From the NCBI GenBank assembly GCA_035277525.1, contig DATEKH010000238.1, forward strand, positions 1 to 6,113: 6,113 nucleotides of DNA. The letters run 5' to 3'. Shown here piece after piece: positions 1 through 5,957 of the stretch (within the stretch, counting starts at the first letter, position 1; each line of letters starts with the position of its first letter). The notes below the pieces were generated by a model, which was not told the DNA's origin, ran no database searches, and saw nothing but the letters and a program-made list of their open reading frames with translations. The translations under genes were made by a program, and so were the position numbers. The DNA is from CAIKMD01 sp035277525. GTDB taxonomy: Bacteria; Pseudomonadota; Alphaproteobacteria; ATCC43930; CGMCC-115725.

Positions 1-41
1 GGATCGGGCCTGAAATCGGTCGGTGGAGGACCATCGGTACC

Positions 42-923
42 GTGATGCGCAAGCGAACGAATATTCTCTATGAGCGGGTCTTACACGCTCGCCTGCCGTC
101 GCTGCGCGAAAGGCTCGGAACTCTGAAAATTCGCATCGCCCGCATGCGTGTCCTGATGCGCAAGCGAACGAACGTTCTCTATGACCGGGTCCTGCATGCT
201 CGCCTGCCGTCGCTGCGCGAAAGGCTCGGAACTCTGGAAATTCGCATCGCCCACACGCGTGTCCTGATGCGCAAGCGAACGAACGTTCTCTATGGCCGGG
301 TCCTGCATGCTCGCCTGCCATCGCTGCGCGAAAGGCTCGGAACTCTGGAAATTCGCATCGCCCGCACACGTGTCCTGCGGGTCATTCGGGAAGAATGGAG
401 CCTTGCATTGCGCTCGAGCGCAGCCTTTGTGCTGACGCGCGGTCCGCCGCGATGGGCCCGCATGGCGCCATGGGCAGCCCTCGCCTTAGTGTTGGGTGTT
501 TTGTCACCGTCGGCTTTTCATATGCTCGATAGCGGCAAGACTGCCATGCAATCGAGCAGCAAAGAACCGCCGCCGCAAGCACTGCCTATCTGGGAGACGG
601 AGTCGGTCGCGCCGCCCGAGGAAGCGATGGTTCAACCGCCAATTTTGCAGCAGCCAGCCGCCACGCCTCCAAACGCCAAGTCGGACGAGAAGCCTCGCAC
701 GCGGAGCAAATCGGAACCCAGCGACAAAATGTCGAGTGCCCCGGGCATGAAGTCAGCCTCGAGAGATTCCGCGCCGTCCGTGACGCCTGGCAACACGACA
801 TCGAAGATTCGCGTGCGCGAGAAGGCCCGCCCGGTTTGGGAACGGCTGGCCACCCGACGGACGAGCAACGCCGATCCCTATGACGGTCCCGAGTACGATT
901 ACGCTAATCGGCAGACCTGGTGA
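42..923 (+). CDS. Hypothetical repeat-containing single-pass membrane protein
   Basis: I do not recognise this protein. From a GTG at 42 it has 293 residues; the adjacent ATG at 45 is an equally good start. A GGAGGA at 25-30 lies 11 bases before the GTG. The frame is also open leftward to the window edge, so the true start could lie outside. Residues 2-112 are three tandem 37-residue repeats, strongly basic (about 10 Arg/Lys each) and probably helical, with regularly spaced Leu/Ile/Val. After a bridging segment, residues about 141-157 (MAPWAALALVLGVLSPS) look like one membrane helix preceded by Arg residues, which suggests a cytoplasmic N-terminus. Residues about 165-265 are rich in Pro, Ser, Lys and Ala and look disordered. 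The C-terminus is aromatic and acidic (DPYDGPEYDY). It converges on the minus-strand cluster and has no visible functional link to it. That it is a real gene is likely but not certain. Confidence 0.6.
   Translation: MMRKRTNILYERVLHARLPSLRERLGTLKIRIARMRVLMRKRTNVLYDRVLHARLPSLRERLGTLEIRIAHTRVLMRKRTNVLYGRVLHARLPSLRERLGTLEIRIARTRVLRVIREEWSLALRSSAAFVLTRGPPRWARMAPWAALALVLGVLSPSAFHMLDSGKTAMQSSSKEPPPQALPIWETESVAPPEEAMVQPPILQQPAATPPNAKSDEKPRTRSKSEPSDKMSSAPGMKSASRDSAPSVTPGNTTSKIRVREKARPVWERLATRRTSNADPYDGPEYDYANRQTW
45..377 (+). repeat. Three direct tandem repeats of 111 bp
   Basis: The units run 45-155, 156-266 and 267-377, head to tail with no spacer, and each begins with ATGCGCAAGCGAACGAA. By direct comparison units 2 and 3 differ at 4 of 111 positions (two silent, two changing an amino acid), while units 1 and 2 differ at 9. 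The repeat length is a multiple of three, so unit gain or loss keeps the frame. Each unit encodes 37 residues starting MRKRTN and ending RVL. The near identity suggests recent duplication, with the copy of units 2/3 the youngest. Confidence 0.95.
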
Positions 924-970
924 ACGCTCGCGACAATCGCGCGCGCCCGTTGATCTTAGGCGATCATGCG

Positions 971-1948
971 CTAACGCTTCGGCAGGAACGCCTCGGTATA
1001 GAGCGTCGACATATCGGGCGCCGTCTCGACAAGCTTCTGATCGATGAAAGCGCGCTTCAGATTGGCAAGCGACTCCGCGTCGAACCTGCAGTCTTTGTTG
1101 AATTTGGTCGCCGTCAGATCGTATTCCTTGGTCATCACCCCCTCGGAATAGCCGGTGACCTCGCTTTCGATCTTGACCGTCTCGGCCTTGTGCGCGACCA
1201 GATAGCCGATCGTCTCCATCCAGGCCGCGAGAAATCCGCGCAGGGCCCCGGGATCCTCCGCAATCAGATGCTTGGTCGCGTAAATCGTCCCGGACGCGAT
1301 GTTGCCGACGAAGCTCGTGGCCGAGACCAGGAGGCGCCCTTCCTTCTTCTCTTCCCAATTGAAGATGTTCGACGTGACGGCGATGTCGGCATCGATCGCA
1401 TTGGTGCGGAACGCCGCGATCGTCGCGGCGGCGCCGTTGCCGATCGCGACGGCTTTCAGATCATCCGGCCCCCATGACTGGTGGTGCGCGAGCTGCTTGG
1501 CGAGCCAATCGGTGAGCGAGCCCGCGCTCGAGATGCCGATCCGCTTGCCCTTGAGCTGATCGAGCGTGTGGATCGGCGAATCCCACGGCACGGCGATGCC
1601 GATAATGGGAATCGGCGACATGATATCGCAGACCGCGAGCATCGGCGCGCCCTTGGCGATGAGCGCCATCTCGGTCCCCGCGCCGAGGCCGATATCGATG
1701 CTGCCGGCGGTCACGGCTTGCGTCATCTTGCTGCCGCCGGTGAAATTGGAAATCTTCAGCTCGACCCCGTGCTGCTTGAAGAAGCCGAGGCGTTCGCCGA
1801 GATGGACCGGCAGGAAGGCGGTCGAGTTGGCATCGGCCTTGCCGACAGTGATCATCGTTGCCGCCCAGACCGTCGGTGCCGAAAGCAACGCCCACGATGC
1901 GATCGCAGGCGCAACGAGTACCCGCCCGAAAAGGTGAATTTTGCCCAT
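971..1948 (-). CDS. NitT/TauT-type ABC transporter substrate-binding protein
   Basis: This is a 325-residue periplasmic binding protein of the SsuA/TauA/NMT1-like family, which delivers small anions or organic acids (sulfonates, nitrate, aromatic acids and others) to an ABC permease. Residues 1-29 form a signal peptide: a basic start, a hydrophobic core and a cleavage site after SAPTVWA. The mature part shows family features: an early VGKADANSTAFLPVHLGERLGFF segment in which the ligand-binding lobe begins, the AVTAGSIDIGLGAGTEM stretch at about 78-94, and LKGKRIGISSAGS at about 133-145. The start is fixed by a strong ribosome binding site five bases upstream and by the signal peptide. It is the last gene of the minus-strand series, 150 bp after the MetE-like gene. 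Its likely membrane partner is the NitT/TauT-type permease whose end lies at 5958-6113. The ligand cannot be predicted. Confidence 0.9.
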   Translation of the reverse strand: MGKIHLFGRVLVAPAIASWALLSAPTVWAATMITVGKADANSTAFLPVHLGERLGFFKQHGVELKISNFTGGSKMTQAVTAGSIDIGLGAGTEMALIAKGAPMLAVCDIMSPIPIIGIAVPWDSPIHTLDQLKGKRIGISSAGSLTDWLAKQLAHHQSWGPDDLKAVAIGNGAAATIAAFRTNAIDADIAVTSNIFNWEEKKEGRLLVSATSFVGNIASGTIYATKHLIAEDPGALRGFLAAWMETIGYLVAHKAETVKIESEVTGYSEGVMTKEYDLTATKFNKDCRFDAESLANLKRAFIDQKLVETAPDMSTLYTEAFLPKR

Positions 1949-1953
1949 GATGT

Positions 1954-1968
1954 CCTCCTCCGCCTCCT
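1954..1968 (-). promoter_or_regulatory. Strong doubled Shine-Dalgarno site of the binding-protein gene
   Basis: Read on the minus strand this is AGGAGGCGGAGGAGG. It contains two AGGAGG-type cores; the proximal one (1954-1959) lies five bases before the ATG at 1948. It settles the start of the binding-protein gene and suggests high translation, as expected for a binding protein made in excess of its permease. Confidence 0.75.
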
Positions 1969-2047
1969 GCCCTGCTCTTCACCGCCTACCACGTTAAGCG
2001 CCTACGCGCCCCGTCGGCATTATTACGGGTTCAACGCGCGCAGCGAT

Positions 2048-2079
2048 CCCGCGCGCTGGCTCGACGCTTTCCGCGCGGG
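2048..2079 (-). other. Intergenic GC-rich inverted repeat, possible RNA hairpin
   Basis: CCCGCGCG at 2048-2055 is a perfect 8-base inverted copy of CGCGCGGG at 2072-2079, with a 16-base loop. It starts 19 bases beyond the stop of the MetE-like gene and lies before the binding-protein gene, so in a read-through transcript it would fold between the two. No run of U follows on the minus strand, so it is not a standard intrinsic terminator. It may protect mRNA ends and allow different levels of the two genes, or it may be chance in GC-rich DNA. Confidence 0.35.
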
Positions 2080-2098
2080 TTCCTTGTTAGCCGAAACT

Positions 2099-3268
2099 CT
2101 AGCCCCAAACCTCGCGGGCCGTCTCCAGAATTCGCTCGAACTTGCGCCATTGCTCGTCTTGGCTGAGCTGCAGCCCCCGGTCGCCGCCGCTGTTGAAGCC
2201 GCATTGCGGGCTCAATGCGAGCTGCTCGAGGGGCAGATGTCGCGCGGCCTCGTCGATGCGCCGTTTGAGCGCCTCTTTCGACTCGAGCTCGGCGCTCTTG
2301 GTCGTCACCAGGCCGAGGACGGCGATCTTATCCTTCGGGACAAAGCGCAGCGGCGTGAAATCGCCGGCGCGCTCGCTGTCATATTCGAGCAAAAGGCGAT
2401 GATGCTTGAGGCCGCCGAACAAACGCTCGGCAATGCTGTCGTAATGTCCTTCGCGATGCCATTGCGGCATGATCTTGCCGGTCACCGGATCCGTGCCGCG
2501 CGGATTGCCGCGGCAAATATGCAGGCCGAAGACGACGCCGTCGAAACCCTCGATCACCGCGTTTTCCGCCGCAATGCCGCGCGCGAGATTGCGCTCCGGA
2601 TCCTCGCCGCGCGCGCGCATGCGCTCGAGCGAGACCTGATCGACATAGGCGGTGAAGCCGGGCGCATCGATATGCACGTAGCGGCAACCGGCGTCGACCA
2701 GCGCCTGGACCATCTGCCGCTCGATTGCGACCACGTCGGCGATGAATTCATCGATGTCCTTGTAGACCGCCTGCGACTTCTCCCAGGCGAAGCGCTGCGC
2801 GATGCGGTCGGGGCCGATCAGGCTCACCTTGACTGGGCGCGCCGCCACGGCCGCGCCGAAGCGATATTCCTCGAGCACGACGTTGCGCTTGAGGCGCAAC
2901 CTCTCGGTGACGGGGCGGCGCGTCGCGATCGCGGGTCCCGCGGCATCGAAGTTCTGCTCGGTGCGGTGCAGCGGCCGGTTGGGCTCGCGCCAGTCGCTGA
3001 GCGTCGCCGCCTGCACCGGCACGTCGTAGCCGCTGACCGCATTGCCGAAGCTCTCTTGAAAATTCCTCCGCCGGAACTCGCCATCGGAGACGATCGGCAG
3101 GCCGATGGCTTCCTGCTTGCGGATGACGGCCCGGATCGCCTCGTCCTGCGCTGCGCGCAGCTCCGCTTCGTTCGCCCGACCATGCGCCTGACGATCGAAG
3201 GCATCGAGCAGCGGCAAGGGCCGGATGAGGCTTCCATTGTGGTCGACGCGAAGCGTCCGCAAATCCAT
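2099..3268 (-). CDS. Stand-alone MetE-like zinc methyltransferase-family protein
   Basis: The 389-residue protein belongs to the cobalamin-independent methionine synthase (MetE C-terminal domain) superfamily. True MetE is about 750 residues with two barrels; this is one barrel. The zinc site is intact: H250 and C252 in GLHICRGN, E295 in LLLEYDSE, and C356 in LSPQCGFNSGG, matching the HxC...E...C ligand pattern of MetE. An N-terminal DHNGSLIRP (about 9-17) and IVSDGEFRRRNF (about 59-70) are typical of the single-domain group. A GGAGG at 3277-3281, eight bases upstream, supports the ATG at 3268. Zinc enzymes of this family activate a thiol for alkyl transfer. The group includes homocysteine methyltransferases and epoxyalkane:coenzyme M transferase, so the methyl donor or alkyl acceptor here is open. 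It follows the TAXI-like gene after 99 bp and is probably part of the same catabolic cluster, perhaps accepting a methyl or alkyl group from the substrate (inference). Confidence 0.85.
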   Translation of the reverse strand: MDLRTLRVDHNGSLIRPLPLLDAFDRQAHGRANEAELRAAQDEAIRAVIRKQEAIGLPIVSDGEFRRRNFQESFGNAVSGYDVPVQAATLSDWREPNRPLHRTEQNFDAAGPAIATRRPVTERLRLKRNVVLEEYRFGAAVAARPVKVSLIGPDRIAQRFAWEKSQAVYKDIDEFIADVVAIERQMVQALVDAGCRYVHIDAPGFTAYVDQVSLERMRARGEDPERNLARGIAAENAVIEGFDGVVFGLHICRGNPRGTDPVTGKIMPQWHREGHYDSIAERLFGGLKHHRLLLEYDSERAGDFTPLRFVPKDKIAVLGLVTTKSAELESKEALKRRIDEAARHLPLEQLALSPQCGFNSGGDRGLQLSQDEQWRKFERILETAREVWG

Positions 3269-3367
3269 CGGGCAGTCCTCCCATGCCGGCGCCGCGCCTT
3301 GCGCGCGCGCGGGCGCAGCATAGTAACGTGCCGCAGCGTCGGTGGATGCCGGAATTTCGCCGGCCGG

Positions 3368-4339
3368 CTAGGGCTTCAATCCGTGCTCGCGATAGTAACG
3401 CTCGGCGCCGGGGTGCAGCGGGGCGCCCAGCCCTTGCCACATCGTCTTCGGATCGACGGGATAGGTCAGCGGGCTGCGCTCGACAGGAATGTTGCGAAAG
3501 CGCGCCTCCATCTCGGCGCGATGCTCGACCAGCACCGCCGTGATGCGATAGGCGACCTCTTCGTCCATGTCGTCGCGGACGAAGATGGCCCAATGCGAGA
3601 AATCGAGGCAGGGTATGTCCTCGGGCGCACCGAGCCGGCCCTTTGACAGGATCGCGGGCCGCAGCCCGTAGTCGCGCTGCAAAGCCGCAAGCGCGTCGCG
3701 CGCGAATGGAATGAAGCGGATTTTCGCCTTTTCAACCCACTCATACCATCCCGGCGTCATGATGCCTTCGAAGAAGGCGGCGTCGGCCTCGCCGCGCACC
3801 GCCTGCGCGAGGCAGCTTTGCGGCCGGTCGCTGCCGAGCCATTTGCCGCCCCATCGCTCGATATCGCCCGGCGCAATGCCATGCGCTTCGAGCGCGCGCT
3901 CGATGACATAAGTCAGCAAATTGTCCGGATCGCGCACCGCGGTCGCAAGCCGCAGCGGATATTTCCGCGCGACGACATCGGCGAAAGACGTGATGCCGGT
4001 GTCCGCGCGGACCGCGAAGATGAGGCGATCGTCCTGCGGGTAATAGCCGAGGGCGCGCAGGAAGGGATAGGCGCGACCGGCAAAGAGGTGCTTGCCCAGC
4101 CGCGCCCATTCGAGCGGCACGTCGAGCGGCGTGGTGATGCCGAGATCCACCTCGCCGCGCGCGACGGCATCGATATTGTCGCGAAAGCCGGTCCCGGTCA
4201 GAATCCAGAAGCGCGAGCGCGGCGCGGAGCGGAAGCGCATATTGGCCGCGATCATGCCGACGAGCGTGTGGAAGTTGGCGACACCCCAATCGCCCACCAT
4301 TTTGAGCTCGACCCGCGGCCACAGGTCGTTCTCGCTCAT
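3368..4339 (-). CDS. TAXI-like periplasmic-binding-fold protein lacking a signal peptide
   Basis: The 323-residue protein resembles the TAXI family of TRAP-transporter solute receptors. It has an early GTGFRDNIDAVARGEVDLGI segment (about 49-68), the family's region for counting bound/unbound states, and a C-terminal PLHPGAERYYREHGL (about 307-321), a hallmark of TAXI proteins. It has no signal peptide: it starts MSENDLWPRVELKM with no hydrophobic stretch, so it should stay in the cytoplasm. The ATG at 4339 sits four bases after the Rieske stop with no clear Shine-Dalgarno site, which suggests translational coupling. No TRAP membrane subunit is visible in the window. A cytosolic enzyme on this fold is a real alternative to a transport receptor, since 4,5-dihydroxyphthalate decarboxylase is a known enzyme of the binding-protein fold. 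Family assignment is fairly sure; function is not. Confidence 0.75.
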   Translation of the reverse strand: MSENDLWPRVELKMVGDWGVANFHTLVGMIAANMRFRSAPRSRFWILTGTGFRDNIDAVARGEVDLGITTPLDVPLEWARLGKHLFAGRAYPFLRALGYYPQDDRLIFAVRADTGITSFADVVARKYPLRLATAVRDPDNLLTYVIERALEAHGIAPGDIERWGGKWLGSDRPQSCLAQAVRGEADAAFFEGIMTPGWYEWVEKAKIRFIPFARDALAALQRDYGLRPAILSKGRLGAPEDIPCLDFSHWAIFVRDDMDEEVAYRITAVLVEHRAEMEARFRNIPVERSPLTYPVDPKTMWQGLGAPLHPGAERYYREHGLKP

Positions 4340-4343
4340 CGGG

Positions 4344-4661
4344 TCACGCCGTTTCGATGAAAATCGCGTCGTCCTTCACGCTGACCGGATAGCGGCGCAG
4401 CGCGAGGATGCTCGTCGTGCCGGGCGGCTTGCCGGTGCTGAGATCGAAGCGGAAGAAATGCCAGGGACAGATGATGACGTCGCCATTGCGCTTGGCCTCG
4501 GCGAGCGGTCCGCGCGCATGCGGGCAGCGCGCATCGAAGGCGACATAGCCGCTGCCGTCCTCGAGCCGTGCGACCGCGACCTCGCCGATGCCCTTGACGC
4601 GCTTGCAGACGATCGCGCCGTTGCGGATCTCCTCGGTCTTGCACAGCGCGATCATCGGCAT
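4344..4661 (-). CDS. Rieske [2Fe-2S] ferredoxin
   Basis: This 105-residue protein is a small soluble Rieske ferredoxin. The cluster ligands are C46 and H48 (CPH) and C65 and H68 (CPWH), 16 residues apart between the pairs, followed by FRFDLSTGKPPG, as in ferredoxins of the biphenyl/naphthalene dioxygenase and NirD type. There is no membrane anchor or signal sequence, so it acts in the cytoplasm as a one-electron carrier. It lies six bases after the second HAAO-like gene and four bases before the TAXI-like gene, inside the coupled unit. No Rieske oxygenase alpha subunit and no ferredoxin reductase are seen here, so its partner is either the HAAO-like pair or an enzyme outside the window. Start: ATG at 4661, with ATG at 4655 as a weaker alternative; the Shine-Dalgarno site is poor for both, consistent with coupling to the preceding gene. 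Confidence 0.93.
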   Translation of the reverse strand: MPMIALCKTEEIRNGAIVCKRVKGIGEVAVARLEDGSGYVAFDARCPHARGPLAEAKRNGDVIICPWHFFRFDLSTGKPPGTTSILALRRYPVSVKDDAIFIETA

Positions 4662-4667
4662 GGCGCG

Positions 4668-5246
4668 TCAGCCGGCCTCGCGCGCCGCCCGTTCCTCGGG
4701 CGTGTCGCTGTCCTCGTGAAAGCCGTAGATCGGCGGATGGACGGCGCCGCAATTTGGACACGTCCGCAGCTTCGAATTGGCGTTGAACGCGCGCACCCGC
4801 GTCAAGGCGAAATCGAGGAAGCGCTCGTAACCTGACTGCAGCTCGGCGAAACGCGCCTCGCCGAAGCGGGCGGCGCATTTCGGGCAAACATGGAGCGCAC
4901 TCGCCTCGGCCGGCTTGCCGGTGCGGCCGCCGACCACCAGCATCACATGCGTCATGGCCCCGCGCGGTACGGTCAGCAGCATCGCATCGACATCGTTCAC
5001 CATCCAGAAGCCGAAGAGATGCGAGATGTGGTAGGGCGTGGCTTCGGGAACGCGGTGAAAGACCGGCTTCGATCCGGTCATCGGAAACGGGCGAACGCCG
5101 GTCTCGCACCATTCATGGAGGACATAGGGCGGCTTGTCGGCGCCGCGCGTCGTGCACCACAGTGCGTGATGGCCGCGGCGGATCCATGGGCCCGTCGGTC
5201 CCGTGACGTCGAAATCGAAGCCGAGCTCCGGTTCGGCGCTCACCAT
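4668..5246 (-). CDS. HAAO-like four-cysteine protein, paralogue B (divergent)
   Basis: The protein has 192 residues from ATG 5246. A longer frame reaches 5324 but would overlap the preceding gene by 85 bases and add an Arg-rich, shadow-like tail, so I reject it. GTG at 5243, in a 4-base GTGA overlap, is an alternative. It is a paralogue of the preceding gene: both share FG/YG-[FY]-W-x-[VI]-N-D-x-D, two CxxC pairs exactly 39 residues apart (here C121/C124 and C163/C166), and a C-terminal DTPEER motif. The CxxC...CxxC tail resembles the rubredoxin-like iron site of bacterial 3-hydroxyanthranilate 3,4-dioxygenase. At the position of the H-x5-E of paralogue A it has M82 and A88, so two possible metal ligands are gone; H73 aligns with H99 of A and is kept. 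It may be a structural partner of A. The family link is moderately supported and the activity unknown. Confidence 0.75.
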   Translation of the reverse strand: MVSAEPELGFDFDVTGPTGPWIRRGHHALWCTTRGADKPPYVLHEWCETGVRPFPMTGSKPVFHRVPEATPYHISHLFGFWMVNDVDAMLLTVPRGAMTHVMLVVGGRTGKPAEASALHVCPKCAARFGEARFAELQSGYERFLDFALTRVRAFNANSKLRTCPNCGAVHPPIYGFHEDSDTPEERAAREAG

Positions 5247-5899
5247 TTGAGGCGCGCCTCGCGCTCCTCGGGCGTGTCGTTCGACGCGAAAGCGGCGTAG
5301 CCGACGGAATTGACGTGGCCGCAATCGGGACAGAGGCGGCGCTTCGCCTCGCTATTGTATTCGCGCACCGCCTGACGCTCCCAATTCCAGAAATCCTTGA
5401 AGCCGAGCGAACCCGTGACGAGCTCGCTCATATAGACGAGCGCGGTGCAATGCTCGCAATACCACGCGATGCGGTCGGCCTCGTTGCCTTTGGGATGACC
5501 CTGAATGAGCAGCACATAGCCCGGCTGATCCGCCGTCGGCGGCAGATCGATCGAGATCTCGTCCATGTCGTTGATGTGCCAGTAGCCGTAGACGAACTCC
5601 GTGTGATGCGGGGTGCCGGCCAAGGTCAGATGCGCGACCAGCGGCGTGCGCTTGATGACCGTCACGCCCTTGGGGCCGATCTCGAGATGGCGCCGGTTTT
5701 TCACCGCCAGGACCGGGCCGGTGCCCTTCTGCTCCGCGACCGTCTTCGGCGCCTCCATCAGGATCTGACGGATGCCGTAAACATTGTCGCCGACGGGCCG
5801 GAAGCCCATGAAGCGAGGCAAGACTTTCTCGGCGAGGAAATCCCAATCGTCGACGATCTTGTCGAGCGGCTCGTCGACGTAGACATCGGTGTAGATCAT
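5240..5899 (-). CDS. HAAO-like four-cysteine protein, paralogue A
   Basis: The C-terminus of this 219-residue protein closely recalls bacterial 3-hydroxyanthranilate 3,4-dioxygenase: IAWYCEHCTALVY (C148, C151) and RRLCPDCGHVN (C190, C193), against WYC-x2-C...RRCPHCG-x-VHP in that enzyme, where the four cysteines bind a rubredoxin-like iron. Upstream, W-H108-INDMD-E114 gives H-x5-E, the same spacing as two of the active-site iron ligands of the HAAO cupin. From E114 to the first CxxC is only 34 residues, compared with 68 in the Cupriavidus enzyme, so the cupin would be rearranged or the match partial. It is longer than the 174-residue HAAO. It is likely a cytosolic non-haem iron protein, perhaps an oxygenase acting on an aromatic. 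The stop overlaps the next gene by seven bases. The start is the ATG at 5899, with a weak GGAG upstream. Gene is certain; dioxygenase function is inference. Confidence 0.75.
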   Translation of the reverse strand: MIYTDVYVDEPLDKIVDDWDFLAEKVLPRFMGFRPVGDNVYGIRQILMEAPKTVAEQKGTGPVLAVKNRRHLEIGPKGVTVIKRTPLVAHLTLAGTPHHTEFVYGYWHINDMDEISIDLPPTADQPGYVLLIQGHPKGNEADRIAWYCEHCTALVYMSELVTGSLGFKDFWNWERQAVREYNSEAKRRLCPDCGHVNSVGYAAFASNDTPEEREARLKW

Positions 5900-5957
5900 G
5901 ACCGCGCTCCGGGGTTGGTCATGCCAGCCTGCGTCCGGGCTTTGCGGCTGTCAATAA

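Noticed and set aside
81..308. Minus-strand frame across the 111-bp repeats
   Set aside because: It merely mirrors the repeats on the other strand, lacks a context or ribosome binding site, and the plus-strand frame continues well beyond the repeats with a membrane segment.
929..941. Small inverted repeat CGCGA-CAA-TCGCG between the convergent genes, considered as a bidirectional terminator
   Set aside because: The stem is only five base pairs and no T-run follows on either strand.
1969..2047. Search for a sigma-70-type promoter before the binding-protein gene (TTGAAC and TAATAAT are present on the minus strand)
   Set aside because: The two boxes are only a few bases apart and cannot form a -35/-10 pair; no other convincing pair with 16-18 base spacing was found.
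3300..3311. Alternating GC run in the spacer before the MetE-like gene, considered as a Z-DNA-like or regulatory element
   Set aside because: Eleven alternating bases are unremarkable at this base composition, and nothing links the run to a known control site.
3348..3364. Inverted repeat GCCGG/CCGGC just after the TAXI-like stop, considered as a terminator
   Set aside because: The stem is only five base pairs, overlaps nothing like a U-run, and similar matches are expected by chance in this GC-rich spacer.
1481..3646. Very long plus-strand open frame (721 codons) antisense to the binding-protein, MetE-like and TAXI-like genes
   Set aside because: It crosses three well-recognised minus-strand genes and their intergenic gaps, is rich in Arg, Ala and Asp in the way typical of antisense frames in high-GC DNA, and shows no domain. 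A shadow frame.
5247..5324. Upstream extension of paralogue B to an ATG at 5324
   Set aside because: It would overlap the C-terminal coding region of paralogue A by 85 bases and adds an Arg-rich segment with no counterpart in A. The ATG at 5246 at the gene junction is far more likely.
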